Notes: generated from the sequence alone by a model not told the origin. Positions 17,330 to 26,983 are shown, numbered from the stretch's first letter. The stretch is DNA of 64,000 bases from Paraburkholderia sp. BCC1886 (GCF_900996245.1 NZ_CAAJGK010000036.1:1-64000), one strand, 5' to 3'. Program-made: numbers and translations.

Positions 17330-19021
17330 TTACCAGCTCCTGAAACGCGCCGGCGGCGCATACAGACCACCCGACCACGTCACCAGATCGTCGATGCTGC
17401 GTGCGGCCAGCAGCGAGCGCTTCGCTTCGCCGCGCCGGATGCCGAGGTCTTCGGGGTAAGCGACGATGCCGCGCCGACGCAACTCCGCGGTCTTTTCCGG
17501 CTTCGCCCGCAAACCGATCGGCGTGACACCGGCAACAGCCGCGAGCGCCGCACGCCGCTCTTCGACACCTTCCGCCTTATGCAGATGAGCAATGCCTTCC
17601 TCGGTGACCACATGGCTCACGTCGTCGCCGTAAATCATCACCGGGGCAATCGGCATGCCGCTTTTTGCGCCCACGGCCACTGCATCCAGTTCGTCGACGA
17701 AGGTCGGCTCGCCGCCTTTCTTGTACGTCTCGGCCATCTGCACGACCAGCTTCTGACCGCGCGATACCGGTCCCTGATCCTTCAGCAACTTGAGCCACGC
17801 TGCGCTCGAATGACGCCGGCCGCGCGGATCGTGACCCATGTTCGGCGCGCCGCCGAAACCGGCCAGCCGGCCGCGCGTGACGGTGGAGGAATTCGCATCC
17901 GCGTCGATCTGCAAGGTCGAGCCGATGAACAGATCCACGCCGTACTGACCCGCGAGCTGGCAGAGCACGCGGTTCGAGCGCAGGCTGCCGTCGTTGCCGG
18001 TAAAGAACACGTCCGGACGCGCTTCGATGTACTGCTCCATGCCGACTTCGCTGCCGAAGCAATGAATGCTGTCGACCCAGCCCGATTCGATCGCCGGAAT
18101 CATCGTGGGATGCGGATTGAGCGTCCAGTTGCGGCAGATCTTGCCTTTGAGTCCGAGCGATTCGCCGTAGGTGGGCAGCAGCAATTCGATGGCGGCGGTG
18201 TCGAAGCCGATCCCGTGATTCAGCGACGTCACGCCGTAGGGTTCGTAGATGCCGCGAATCACCATCATCGCGGTGAGCACCTGCAGATCGCCGATATGAC
18301 GCGGATCGCGTGTGAACAGCGGCTCGACGGCGAACGGGCGATCCGCCTGCACGACCACGTCGACCCACGAACCGGGAATATCCACGCGCGGCAGTTCGTC
18401 GACGATCTCGTTGACCTGCACGATCACGATGCCATGCCGGAACGCGGCCGCTTCGGCGATGGTCGGGGTGTCTTCGGTATTCGGTCCGGTGTACAGATTG
18501 CCGTGACGGTCGGCCTTTTCCGCGCAGAGCAGCGCGACGTGCGGCGTCAGGTCGACGAACATGCGCGCGTACAACTCGACGTAGGTATAGATCGCGCCGA
18601 TTTCCAGTTGCCCGTCTTCGAGCAGTTGCGCGACGCGCAGGCTTTGCGTGCCGGCGAACGAGAAGTCGACCTTATGCGCGATGCCGCGCTCGAACAGCGT
18701 CAGATGCTCGGGGCGGCCGATGCTCGAAATCAGCAGATGCACGTCGTGAATTTTTTGCGGATCGACCTTGGCGAGCGAGCGCGACAGGAAGTCGGCCTGC
18801 TTCTGGTTGTCGCCTTCGAGCGCGACGCGGTCGCCGGGCTGGATCAGCGTTTCGAGCGCGTCGACGATGCGGTGCGGCGGCAGGATGCCGTCTTCCAGCC
18901 AGGGCGCGATGGCCGCGAGGCGGCGGTTCTTTTCATCGCGACGGGTGGTCCACGAACGAGGCGTGTGGGTGGCAGGCGCGGCAGGCGCGGCGGTGGAGGA
19001 TGTCTGGGCGGCTTGATTCAT
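17330..19021 (-). CDS. mdcA: malonate decarboxylase alpha subunit (acetyl-S-ACP:malonate ACP transferase, MdcA)
   Basis: A 563-residue CoA-transferase-like subunit that exchanges acetate for malonate on the carrier protein. Matching blocks: RDEKNRRLAAIAPWLEDGILPP, ALEGDNQKQADFLSRSLA, DRHGNLYTGPNTEDTPTI, CFGSEVGMEQYIEARPDVFFTGNDGSLRSNR and GGAPNMGHDPRGRRH. I take the ATG at 19021; a TTG at 19033, overlapping the regulator stop as TTGA, is an alternative. First structural gene of the operon, 8 bases behind the GntR gene. Confidence 0.94.
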   Translation of the reverse strand: MNQAAQTSSTAAPAAPATHTPRSWTTRRDEKNRRLAAIAPWLEDGILPPHRIVDALETLIQPGDRVALEGDNQKQADFLSRSLAKVDPQKIHDVHLLISSIGRPEHLTLFERGIAHKVDFSFAGTQSLRVAQLLEDGQLEIGAIYTYVELYARMFVDLTPHVALLCAEKADRHGNLYTGPNTEDTPTIAEAAAFRHGIVIVQVNEIVDELPRVDIPGSWVDVVVQADRPFAVEPLFTRDPRHIGDLQVLTAMMVIRGIYEPYGVTSLNHGIGFDTAAIELLLPTYGESLGLKGKICRNWTLNPHPTMIPAIESGWVDSIHCFGSEVGMEQYIEARPDVFFTGNDGSLRSNRVLCQLAGQYGVDLFIGSTLQIDADANSSTVTRGRLAGFGGAPNMGHDPRGRRHSSAAWLKLLKDQGPVSRGQKLVVQMAETYKKGGEPTFVDELDAVAVGAKSGMPIAPVMIYGDDVSHVVTEEGIAHLHKAEGVEERRAALAAVAGVTPIGLRAKPEKTAELRRRGIVAYPEDLGIRRGEAKRSLLAARSIDDLVTWSGGLYAPPARFRSW

Positions 19022-19029
19022 CGGCTCGG

Positions 19030-19803
19030 TCAATTCCCGTGAGTGGTGCGCGTGCGACGGGCTCGCGTCTTCGGTTGATTTGCGAGCGCGGCTTCGGCCT
19101 GCGCGCGTTCGGTGAGAAAGCGGTACAGCAGTTCGCCCGTGCCGAGCAGATGCGCGGCGACCAGCGTCTGCGCTGCGGCGGTGTCGCGGCGCTGAACGGC
19201 ATCGAGCAAGGCGACGTGATCGTTATCTGACTCGCCCTTGTACGACGGCAGCCCGAACTTCAGCCGCAGATAGCGTTCGCCGCGCCGGTGCAGCATGCCG
19301 ATCATCTCTTCGAGTTGCGGCCGGCCGGCCGGCGCATACAGGCTCGTATGGAACGCCACGTTGCGCGCGACGTACTTCGACGGGTCCGCTTCGAGTTCGG
19401 CGGCGCGGCACAGGCTGGCGGCTTCGCGCAACGTCGCGGCGGTGTGATTCGGAATCGCGAGACCGATGGCCAGACTCTCGAGCGCGGAACGGATCTCGTA
19501 GATCTCGCGCGCTTCGTTCGCCGACAGCGGCGCGACAGTGGCGCCTTTGTGCACGGCGGCTTTCGCCCAGCCTTCGCTTTCCAGCTGACGCAAAGCCTCG
19601 CGCACGGGAATCGCGCTCACGGAGAAGTGCCGGGCGATTGCGTCCTGACGCAGCGGCGCGCCAGGCGCCAGCGTGCCGTCGACAATCGCCGTGCGCAGCG
19701 CCTCCGCGATGACCCGCGAGGTGCTTTCGCGCGGTGTCGCGACCGGAAGAAGCGCGCCGGAAACGGCCTCGCTTAAGGGAAAACCATCTGTTGCATGTCT
19801 CAT
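19030..19803 (-). CDS. GntR-family (FCD domain) regulator of the malonate operon
   Basis: 257 residues: an N-terminal GntR winged HTH (STSRVIAEALRTAIVDGTLA, then HFSVSAIPVREALRQLESEG) and a C-terminal FCD ligand domain (EIYEIRSALESLAIG onward). It is the first gene of the mdc operon and lies divergent from the MFS carrier gene, so it is well placed to control both. Malonate or malonyl-CoA is the natural effector guess, as for MatR/MdcY-type regulators of malonate genes; not shown here. Confidence 0.88.
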   Translation of the reverse strand: MRHATDGFPLSEAVSGALLPVATPRESTSRVIAEALRTAIVDGTLAPGAPLRQDAIARHFSVSAIPVREALRQLESEGWAKAAVHKGATVAPLSANEAREIYEIRSALESLAIGLAIPNHTAATLREAASLCRAAELEADPSKYVARNVAFHTSLYAPAGRPQLEEMIGMLHRRGERYLRLKFGLPSYKGESDNDHVALLDAVQRRDTAAAQTLVAAHLLGTGELLYRFLTERAQAEAALANQPKTRARRTRTTHGN

Positions 19804-19824
19804 AATTCAAATATTATATATAAA

Positions 19825-19836
19825 AAGACGCGTCTT
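19825..19836. promoter_or_regulatory. candidate GntR operator in the gntR/MFS divergent region
   Basis: A perfect 12-base palindrome AAGACGCGTCTT lies 22 bases upstream of the gntR start, in an AT-rich stretch (ATATTATATATAAAA) that would hold the promoters for both the mdc operon and the MFS gene. Position and symmetry suit an autoregulatory GntR site; the binding protein is inferred. Confidence 0.5.
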
Positions 19837-19927
19837 AACGACAGCCTTCCCGAGATTTTTCAGGATAGACGGTCGCCGATGACCCAGCGCGCCATCCGTC
19901 GTTCAACCGTAAGGCTGGAGGAGCAAG

Positions 19928-21238
19928 ATGAATTCATTCACCGACCGCACACCGGTCGCAAGGCGGCGCACGCCGCTCAACCGGTCGCAGATCGTCGGAT
20001 TCTGGGGCGCATGGGCCGGCTGGACGCTCGACGGGATGGACTCGTTCATCTACGCGCTGGTCCTCACGCCTGCACTGACCGAGTTGTTGCCGCGCTCCGG
20101 TTACGCGGCGACGCCGGCCAATGTCGGACTGGCCGGGTCCATTCTGTTCGCGCTGTTTCTGGTGGGTTGGGGGCTGTCGTTCGTGTGGGGTCCGCTCGCC
20201 GACCGCTTCGGCCGCACCAAGGTGCTGGCTGGCACCATCTTCACGTTTGCAATTTTCACGGGCCTCGCGGCGACCGCGCATAACGTGTGGGAACTCGGTA
20301 TCTACCGGTTCATCGCGGGCGTCGGGATCGGCGGGGAATGGGCGCTGGCGGGCACCTACGTGGCCGAAGCGTGGCCGGAAGATCGCCGCAAGATGGGCGC
20401 GGGTTATCTGCAAACGGGTTACTACGCGGGCTTCTTTCTGGCAGCCGCGCTGAACTACACCGTCGGCGTGCACTTCGGCTGGCGCGCGATGTTCCTGACC
20501 GGCGCGGTGCCCGTGGTGGTCGCGATTCTGGTGCTGTTGCGCGTGAAGGAGCCGGAAAAGTGGGCCAAAGCGGAAGCCAACGCCGACACTCGCACGGTCC
20601 GCGCAAAGCCGTTACGCGAAATTCTCGGGCCGGCTTACCGGCGCCGCACGTGGACGGCCTGCATTCTATTGACGATCGCCATCATCGGCTTGTGGGCGGG
20701 CGCGGTGTACGAACCGTCCGCGGTGATTCAACTGGCGACCAAAGCCGGCATGGCGAAGAACGATGCGATCCGCACCGCGTCGCTGGCGACCGGTCTATTG
20801 TCGATCGCGACGATCATCGGTTGCCTCGCGTTGCCGCCCATTGCCGAGCGCATCGGCCGCCGCAAGACGCTGGCGATCTACTTCGTCGGCATGGCGGTGT
20901 CGATCGTCGGCAGTTTCGGCTGGGCGTTCTATCTGCCGAACGGGCTTGCGCCGTTCATCGCCTGGCTCGTGGTGCTGGGTTTCTTCGGCGGCAATTTTGC
21001 GCTGTTCACGTTGTGGCTGCCGGAGCAGTTCGAGACGCGCGTGCGCGCGACCGCGTTCGCGTTCTGCACGTCGTTCGGGCGCTTCGTCGGCGCGGGCGTC
21101 AACTTCCTGCTCGGTGCGGCCGTGCTGCATATGCATACGCTCGGCTTGCCGGTGGCGTTGACGGCGATCGTGTTCATCGTCGGTCTGTTCGTGATTCCGT
21201 TCGCGCCGGAAACCACGGGCGAAGTGCTGCCGCAGTAA
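19928..21238 (+). CDS. MFS transporter, probable malonate importer
   Basis: 436 residues, 12 predicted helices, with the sugar/acid:H+ symporter features GWTLDGMDSFIYALVL in helix 1, GPLADRFGRTKVLAG between helices 2 and 3, GGEWALAGTYVAEAWPEDRR, and PPIAERIGRRKTLAI in the second half. This is the NanT/aromatic-acid carrier type, not MdcF or MadLM, which usually serve malonate operons. The divergent pairing with gntR-mdcA is the reason to suggest malonate as substrate. Very strong ribosome-binding site (GGAGGAGCAAG). Confidence 0.85.
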   Translation: MNSFTDRTPVARRRTPLNRSQIVGFWGAWAGWTLDGMDSFIYALVLTPALTELLPRSGYAATPANVGLAGSILFALFLVGWGLSFVWGPLADRFGRTKVLAGTIFTFAIFTGLAATAHNVWELGIYRFIAGVGIGGEWALAGTYVAEAWPEDRRKMGAGYLQTGYYAGFFLAAALNYTVGVHFGWRAMFLTGAVPVVVAILVLLRVKEPEKWAKAEANADTRTVRAKPLREILGPAYRRRTWTACILLTIAIIGLWAGAVYEPSAVIQLATKAGMAKNDAIRTASLATGLLSIATIIGCLALPPIAERIGRRKTLAIYFVGMAVSIVGSFGWAFYLPNGLAPFIAWLVVLGFFGGNFALFTLWLPEQFETRVRATAFAFCTSFGRFVGAGVNFLLGAAVLHMHTLGLPVALTAIVFIVGLFVIPFAPETTGEVLPQ

Positions 21239-21262
21239 AAGCGTGCGCCTGAATCGAAAGTG

Positions 21263-21282
21263 GAGGAGGCCGCGGCCTCCTC
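21263..21282. terminator. GC-rich palindrome between convergent genes
   Basis: GAGGAGGCCG at 21263-21272 is followed directly by its complement CGGCCTCCTC at 21273-21282. It starts 25 bases after the MFS stop and touches the stop of the convergent EamA gene. No T-run follows; a bidirectional termination role is inferred from position. Confidence 0.45.
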
Positions 21283-22210
21283 AATCGGCCTCGCGCCGTT
21301 TGCGTGCACCGCCACGCAGCACAGGCAGCATCGACAGCAATGGCCAGCCGAGATTCACGCCGAGGCTCGCCACCACGATCAGCGCCATGCCCGCGAGTTG
21401 CGGCAAGCTGAGCGTGCGGCCGTAGACGAGCGCATCGACGACGATCGCCGTCAGTGGATAGACGAACAGCAACACGGCGATGACCGGCGTCGTCAGTTTC
21501 GGCAACGCGCCGTAAATGAGCACATACGACAGCCCGGTATGCAGTACGCCCATGCCGACCAGCCAGAACCACTGCATCGGCCCGATCGGCACCGCGCTCA
21601 ACGGCGCGATGAACGGCAGGCACACGACGCCGACCGCGCATTGAATCAGCGTCAGCAGATGCGGGCGCAGAGTGCCGAGTCCTTTCGCGATCAGCGTCAC
21701 GCTCGCGTACAGGACGGAGCCGACCAGCGCTTCGGCAAGCCCGATCAGATAGCTCGCATGACCTTGCAGCGGTCCGCTCGCCACGACGCCCGACGCGAGC
21801 ACGAGTCCGACGAAAGCCGTCGCGATCCAGCCGAGCCGGTCCCTGCCGAGTCGCTCGTTGAACAGCGCCGCGCCCATCAGCACGACCCAGAACGGCTGCA
21901 CGTGAAACACCACGGTTGCGACCGCGATGCTGGTGCGATGAATCGCATCGAAGAAACCCACCCATTGCGTGACCATCAGCACGCCGGTCACGAGCGCGAG
22001 GCCGAGCGTGCGCGGCGTGAAATGCGCGCGGGTGAAAAAGCCTTGCCACGCGCAATAGGCCGCGAGCGACAGGAAGCCGAACAGACAGCGGAAGAACACT
22101 AGCGTCAGCGCGCCTAGCCGTGCTTCCTCGACGAATATGCCAAGCGTGCCCATCAGAAGCCCGCCGCTCGCGAGCGACAGAACACCCTGCTGGCGTTGAG
22201 TGAGAGACAT
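21281..22210 (-). CDS. EamA-family (DMT) transporter
   Basis: A 309-residue drug/metabolite transporter with ten predicted helices as two EamA repeats (GGLLMGTLGIFVEEARL..., then SYLIGLAEALVGSVLYASVTL...). Such proteins usually export amino acids or metabolites; the substrate is not readable from sequence. The start at 22210 is taken because the protein N-terminus (MSLTQRQQGVLSLASGG) leads straight into helix 1; the open frame upstream overlaps the divergent LysR gene. The divergent LysR gene is its likely regulator. Confidence 0.86.
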   Translation of the reverse strand: MSLTQRQQGVLSLASGGLLMGTLGIFVEEARLGALTLVFFRCLFGFLSLAAYCAWQGFFTRAHFTPRTLGLALVTGVLMVTQWVGFFDAIHRTSIAVATVVFHVQPFWVVLMGAALFNERLGRDRLGWIATAFVGLVLASGVVASGPLQGHASYLIGLAEALVGSVLYASVTLIAKGLGTLRPHLLTLIQCAVGVVCLPFIAPLSAVPIGPMQWFWLVGMGVLHTGLSYVLIYGALPKLTTPVIAVLLFVYPLTAIVVDALVYGRTLSLPQLAGMALIVVASLGVNLGWPLLSMLPVLRGGARKRREAD

Positions 22211-22312
22211 GCGGAAAGCGCTCCTCGTTGCAATGTCCGGAGTATTGCGTGGCTTGCGGGACGCCGACAAACGAATTAAATTGAGCAATTCCATAAGCTG
22301 GATTGATGAATC

Positions 22313-23227
22313 ATGCACCCTGAATTCGACGTCGATCTGCTGCGCACCTTCGTGGCCGTGGTGGAGTCGGGCAGCTTCACGAAGGCGGCGAGCACCGTGC
22401 ATCGTTCGCAGGCGGCTGTCAGCATGCAGATCAAGCGGCTCGAGAGCATGCTCGGCGCGACGCTGTTTGCGCGCACCACGCGGCATCTGTCGCTCACGCG
22501 GCCGGGCAACACGCTGCTCGAATACGCGCGGCGCGTGTTGACGTTGCATGAAGAGGCCTGGTCGGCCATCGTGCGGCCCGAGGTGACCGGGCGCGTCGTG
22601 CTCGGCGCGCCGGACGACTATGTGTCGGCGCTGCTCTCGCCGGTACTGCGGCGCTTTTCGAATCTGTATCCGCACGTGGAGATCGAGATCGTGTGCGCGC
22701 AGAGCACGTCGCTTGCGCCGATGCTGGCCGACAATCGCATCGATCTCGCGTTCGTCACGCGTGACCGCAAGTTGCGCGGCGAATTCGTGCGCAGCGAGCC
22801 GATGGTGTGGGTGGGCGCTTCCGTGGATACCCCCGTGCTGGCGGCGTCGCCGTTACCGGTGGGACTGTACGAGCCCGGCTGCGTGGCGCGTCAGCATACG
22901 CTGGCCGCGCTGGACGGCGCCCGTATTCGCTATCGCGCGGCGTTCAGCAGCGCCAGTTTGATGGGCTTGGTGGCGACCGTCGATGCGGGGCTCTCGGTGG
23001 TCGCGCTCACGCGCTGCAGCGTGCCGTCGCGGCTCGCGATACTGGGCGAAGCACAGGGCCTGCCGGAGATCGTGCCGCTCGACATCGTGGTCGCGCGCAG
23101 CGCCAAATCGGATCGGCCGACCTGTGATTTTCTGGCGGCCCAGATGATGCAGGATCTGTCGCAGCGGGACGCGCCGTCACGCGGCAGCGGCCCAAAAAAC
23201 GCGGTCAAACCTCACGCTCGCGGATAA
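22313..23227 (+). CDS. LysR-family regulator, probably of the EamA transporter
   Basis: 304 residues: HTH in residues 1-60 (FDVDLLRTFVAVVESGSFTK, then AAVSMQIKRLESMLG) and an effector domain starting VTGRVVLGAPDDYV. Divergent from the EamA gene with about 100 bases between. The last 16 bases overlap the convergent fbpC-like gene. Effector unknown. Confidence 0.88.
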   Translation: MHPEFDVDLLRTFVAVVESGSFTKAASTVHRSQAAVSMQIKRLESMLGATLFARTTRHLSLTRPGNTLLEYARRVLTLHEEAWSAIVRPEVTGRVVLGAPDDYVSALLSPVLRRFSNLYPHVEIEIVCAQSTSLAPMLADNRIDLAFVTRDRKLRGEFVRSEPMVWVGASVDTPVLAASPLPVGLYEPGCVARQHTLAALDGARIRYRAAFSSASLMGLVATVDAGLSVVALTRCSVPSRLAILGEAQGLPEIVPLDIVVARSAKSDRPTCDFLAAQMMQDLSQRDAPSRGSGPKNAVKPHARG

Positions 23228-24288
23228 GCGGTCACCTCGCCATCCACGACGAGCCGCACGTTCTGCCCCGGCTGCGGCGACAGATAGCCCGGCACGCGCG
23301 CGCGCACGACAAGGCGTGCGCCGGCCTGCAATTGCAGCGCGACGCCCGCGTCCTGCCCCTGAAACACCACCTCGGTGACGAGCGCCGCGTGCGCGGTCAC
23401 GCCATCGGCCGGCATTTCGTCGGCGCGCAGCAGACGGATCTGCTCGGGCCGCACCATCACGTCGACCGGGCCGCGCGCCTGCGCGGCCGCGTTGTCGAGC
23501 GGTGCGCACAAACGCAGCTCGCCCAGCTCGCAACGCACCCGCCTCTCGTCCGCCACGCCCGGCAACAACACCGCCTCGCCGACGAACGAGGCCAGCTCGC
23601 GCGTCACCGGCCGTCGATACAGCGTCTGGGGCGTGGCGGTCTGGATCAGCCGGCCGTTCCACAGCACCGCGACCTCGCGGCCGAGCGAGAGCGCCTCCGA
23701 CTGATCGTGCGTGACGAGCACGGCGGTCGCGCCGGTCGCGGCGAGCGCCTGCGCCACCGCCTGGCGGGTTTCGAGCCGCAACGCGGCGTCGAGCGAGGAA
23801 AACGGCTCGTCGAGCATCACGAGCGTCGGCGACGGCGCGAGCGCCCGCGCCAGCGCGACGCGCTGTTGCTGACCGCCGGACAACTGCTGCGGCGCGCGCT
23901 CCCCGAAGCCGGCCGGCAAGCCGACCAGTTCCAGCAGTTCGGCGACCCGATGCCGCGCGCGCCGCTGGCCGCGCGGCAAGCCGAACACGATGTTGTCGGC
24001 CACAGACAGATGCGGAAACAGCGCGCCTTCCTGCGGCACGTAACCAATGCGCCGCTGTTCCGACGGTACGTGCAATCCATCGCCGACGACCTGCCGGCCG
24101 TCGATCTCGACGCTGCCGGCATCGGCGCGTTCGAATCCGCACAACAGCCGCAGCAGCGTGGTCTTGCCGCTGCCCGACGGGCCGAGCAGCGCGAGCAGCG
24201 TGCCGCGTTCGACCGACAGATCGATGCCGTGCAGGACCGGCTGACCGTCGAATGATTTCTGCAAGCCGCGAAGTCGAAGTTCGCTCAT
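23212..24288 (-). CDS. fbpC: iron(III) ABC transporter ATP-binding protein (FbpC-like)
   Basis: 358 residues: an ABC cassette with Walker A LLGPSGSGKTT, signature [16 protein letters not shown] and Walker B LVMLDEPFSSLD, then a C-terminal TOBE-type regulatory domain (VDVMVRPEQIRLL...). FbpC/AfuC-type ATPases drive ferric-iron import. The start at 24288 gives the family N-terminus (MSELRLRGLQKSFDG). Last gene of the minus-strand iron cluster; 32 bases after the permease gene. Confidence 0.88.
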   Translation of the reverse strand: MSELRLRGLQKSFDGQPVLHGIDLSVERGTLLALLGPSGSGKTTLLRLLCGFERADAGSVEIDGRQVVGDGLHVPSEQRRIGYVPQEGALFPHLSVADNIVFGLPRGQRRARHRVAELLELVGLPAGFGERAPQQLSGGQQQRVALARALAPSPTLVMLDEPFSSLDAALRLETRQAVAQALAATGATAVLVTHDQSEALSLGREVAVLWNGRLIQTATPQTLYRRPVTRELASFVGEAVLLPGVADERRVRCELGELRLCAPLDNAAAQARGPVDVMVRPEQIRLLRADEMPADGVTAHAALVTEVVFQGQDAGVALQLQAGARLVVRARVPGYLSPQPGQNVRLVVDGEVTAYPRA

Positions 24289-24320
24289 GACATTCCGAAG
24301 ATGAAAATGCGTCGCCGCGT

Positions 24321-25952
24321 TCAGTGTGTGTCGCCGAGCAGCGCCGATTTGCCGAGCAACGCGAACAGCAGCCCCGACGCGCACAGCGAGATGCCCGTGA
24401 GCAGCGCGGCATACGGTGCGGCGGCGGCGAACGCCATGGTCGAGGTATCGGCCCACACCTGGGTCGCGAGCGTTCGTGTATCGATGGGGGACAGCAGCAG
24501 CGTCGCGTTCAGTTCCGTGACGACCGAGATGAACACCATCGCCGCGGCTGCGCCGAGTCCCGGGCCCGCTAGCGGAAGGACCACCCGGAACAGCGTCTGC
24601 GACCAGTTCAGGCCGAGCGCGCGCGCGGTTTCCTCGAGACGCGGTTGGGCCTGCATGAAGGCGGCGCGCACGCTCACCAGTGCGACCGGCATGAAGAGCA
24701 TCGCGTACGCGAGCACCAGTAGCGTCGCGCTCTGATAAAGCGGCTGCAGCGCATGCACGGCGAGCGACACGATAGCCAGCGCGATCACCAGACCCGGCAC
24801 GCCTTGCGCGAGAAACACCGTGCGTTCGAACAGCGTCGCGAAGCGCGTCGGATAACGCACCAGCAGAAACGCCAGCGGCACCACCAGCAGCGTGGTCACG
24901 ACGGCCGCGGCAAGACCGAAGCCGAGCGACGACAGCGTTGCATTGAAGAGCAGTTCGGGCGACACGTCGGCAGGCGTGACCGCGGCCGCGCCGGGTTGCG
25001 TGAGCCAGTAGCCGATCATGCCGAGCGGCACGCCCAGCGTGGTGATGGACAGCGCCGCGAAGCCGGCGACCACCAGCCAGCGCCAGCGGCCGAGCGGATA
25101 GCGCAACACCGCGCGCCGCGTGCCGCGATCGACACGCTCGTAGCGTGCTGCACCGCGCACGCGAAACTCGAACGCCAGCACGACCAGACAGATGACGATC
25201 AACAGACAGGCGAGCAGCGACGCGCCGCCGCCATCGAAACTGGTGCGGAATTCAGCGTAGATCTGCGTCGTGAACGTGCGAAAACGCAGCAGCGTGAACG
25301 CGCCGAATTCGGACAGCACGCCGAGCGCGACCAGCAGCATGCCGCCGAGCAGCGCCGGCCGAAGCTGCGGCAGCACCACGCGCACGAAACTGCTCCAGCG
25401 GTTGCAGCCGAGCGCGCGCGCGCTTTCTTCGAGCGCCGGGTCCATGCCGCGCAACGCGGCGGCCACCGGCAGATAAACGAGCGGGAAATACGCACAGGTC
25501 AACACGAGCAGCGCGCCCATGAAGTCCTGCAAGTCGAGACTCAGCGATACCCACGCATAACTCGAGATGAACGCGGGCATCGCGAGCGGCGCGGCGCTGA
25601 GCACGGCCCAGGCGCGGCGCCCCGGCAAATGCGTGCGTTCGACGAACCAGGCCGCGGCCGTGCCGATCACGGCGCTGACCAGCGTGGTCGATACGGTGAT
25701 CAGCAGCGTGTTGACGAGCAGTTCGCCGACCAGCGGCCGGAACACCAGATCGATGGTCTCGCTTACGCCAAACGTGGCGGCGCGCCAGAACGTGAAGGCG
25801 ATCGGCAACAGCACCAGCAATGCGCTGATGGCGGCGGCGCAGAACAGACCGCGCGGCGCCCGCTTGCGCCCGCGTGCCACTGCGGTGCGAGCGGTGGCCG
25901 AAGCCACCGCGGAAGCTTCGCTTGCGACCGCTGCCGCGCCGACATCGCTCAT
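24321..25952 (-). CDS. fbpB: iron(III) ABC transporter permease (FbpB-like)
   Basis: A 543-residue fused double permease with about twelve helices and two copies of the EAA loop (LEESARALGCNRWSSFVRVVLP and LEETARALGLNWSQTLFRVVLP), the hallmark of FbpB-type permeases. The N-terminal 30 residues are Ala-rich and hydrophilic (AAAVASEASAVASATAR). Its ATG overlaps the fbpA-like stop (TAATG), showing translational coupling. Confidence 0.91.
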   Translation of the reverse strand: MSDVGAAAVASEASAVASATARTAVARGRKRAPRGLFCAAAISALLVLLPIAFTFWRAATFGVSETIDLVFRPLVGELLVNTLLITVSTTLVSAVIGTAAAWFVERTHLPGRRAWAVLSAAPLAMPAFISSYAWVSLSLDLQDFMGALLVLTCAYFPLVYLPVAAALRGMDPALEESARALGCNRWSSFVRVVLPQLRPALLGGMLLVALGVLSEFGAFTLLRFRTFTTQIYAEFRTSFDGGGASLLACLLIVICLVVLAFEFRVRGAARYERVDRGTRRAVLRYPLGRWRWLVVAGFAALSITTLGVPLGMIGYWLTQPGAAAVTPADVSPELLFNATLSSLGFGLAAAVVTTLLVVPLAFLLVRYPTRFATLFERTVFLAQGVPGLVIALAIVSLAVHALQPLYQSATLLVLAYAMLFMPVALVSVRAAFMQAQPRLEETARALGLNWSQTLFRVVLPLAGPGLGAAAAMVFISVVTELNATLLLSPIDTRTLATQVWADTSTMAFAAAAPYAALLTGISLCASGLLFALLGKSALLGDTH

Positions 25953-26983
25953 TAGAGCAGGCCAGCCTGACGCAGCAGCTTGCCGGCCTGGCTATCGTCG
26001 CCGAGTTGCTGGATGGTCAGCGCTGGCGGGTTCAGTTCGCTGAACGGTTTGAGGATCGGGTCCGGCGCAACACCGGCACGCAGCGGATATTCGAACTCGA
26101 CGTGACTCTTCGCCATCAACTCCTGTGCGCGTTCGCTCACCAGATAGGCGATGAATTTCTGCGCGCCGTCCGTGTTGTGCGCCGACTTCAGCACGGCCGC
26201 GCCCGACACGTTCACCAGCGCACCGGCGTCGCCGTTGCCGAAGTGATAGATCGCGCTATGGGTTTTCGCATCGCCGATTTCGGCATGCAGACGCGCCCAG
26301 TAATAGTTGTTGATCAAGCCGGTCGCGACCCCGCCGCGATTGACAGCGGCGACCACGCCTTCGTCGTCGTCGAAAATTTGCGCGTTGGCTTTCAGGCCTT
26401 TGAGCCATTGCACGGTTTGCGCTTCACCCTTGAGCGCGAGCACGGCGCTGACCAGCGGCAGAAAATCGCCGTCGCTCGGCGCAATGCCGACTTTGCCTTT
26501 CCATTCCGGTTTCGCGAGATCGAACAGCGATTGCGGCAGTTGCGCCGCCTGCAGTTTGGTCGTGTTGTAGGCCAGCACGTTTTCGCGCGCCGTCACGCCG
26601 ACCCAGGCGCCGTTCGGCGAACTGAAGCGGGCGGGCACGATGCCGAGCGTCGAGGCGTCCACCTTGCTCAACAGGCCTTTCTCCTCGAGCAACATCAGCT
26701 CGGGCGAGTTCTCCGTGAAGTAGACGTCGGCCGGCGTCGCCGCACCTTCCGCGACGATCTGCGCGGCCATAGCCGGGCCTTCGCCGCTGCGGATCTTCAC
26801 CGAAATGCCGGACTCTCTTTCGAAGTCTTTGGCGAGCAGGTTGACGACCTGTTCGTGCTGCGCGTTGTACAGCACGATCGACGCGGCATGCGCTGCCGTC
26901 GGGACGGCGGCGAATGCCGCGAGCGTGAGCGCGGTCGCGCTGCTGACGATGCGCAGGCGCGTGCCAAGCCAGGAGTGAGCCAT
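25952..26983 (-). CDS. fbpA: iron(III) ABC transporter substrate-binding protein (FbpA-like)
   Basis: 343 residues with a Sec signal peptide (about 1-33, ending AAHAA). Mature sequence: SIVLYNAQHEQVVNLLAKDF, SGISVKIRSGEG, FFTENSPE-like VYFTENSPELMLLEEKGLL, GVIN NYYW-like TGLINNYYWARL, and VSGAAVLKSAHN, the pattern of ferric-binding FbpA/FutA proteins; the YYW block holds the tyrosine ligands. Start at 26983 has an AAGGATC site. Downstream of efeB, it would carry iron from the periplasm to the FbpBC pump. Confidence 0.9.
   Translation of the reverse strand: MAHSWLGTRLRIVSSATALTLAAFAAVPTAAHAASIVLYNAQHEQVVNLLAKDFERESGISVKIRSGEGPAMAAQIVAEGAATPADVYFTENSPELMLLEEKGLLSKVDASTLGIVPARFSSPNGAWVGVTARENVLAYNTTKLQAAQLPQSLFDLAKPEWKGKVGIAPSDGDFLPLVSAVLALKGEAQTVQWLKGLKANAQIFDDDEGVVAAVNRGGVATGLINNYYWARLHAEIGDAKTHSAIYHFGNGDAGALVNVSGAAVLKSAHNTDGAQKFIAYLVSERAQELMAKSHVEFEYPLRAGVAPDPILKPFSELNPPALTIQQLGDDSQAGKLLRQAGLL

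Noticed and set aside
24753..25955. A 400-codon plus-strand frame opposite fbpB
   Set aside because: Composition is His/Arg/Gln-rich, typical of the antisense of GC-rich membrane-protein coding sequence; no recognisable domain and fbpB fits perfectly.
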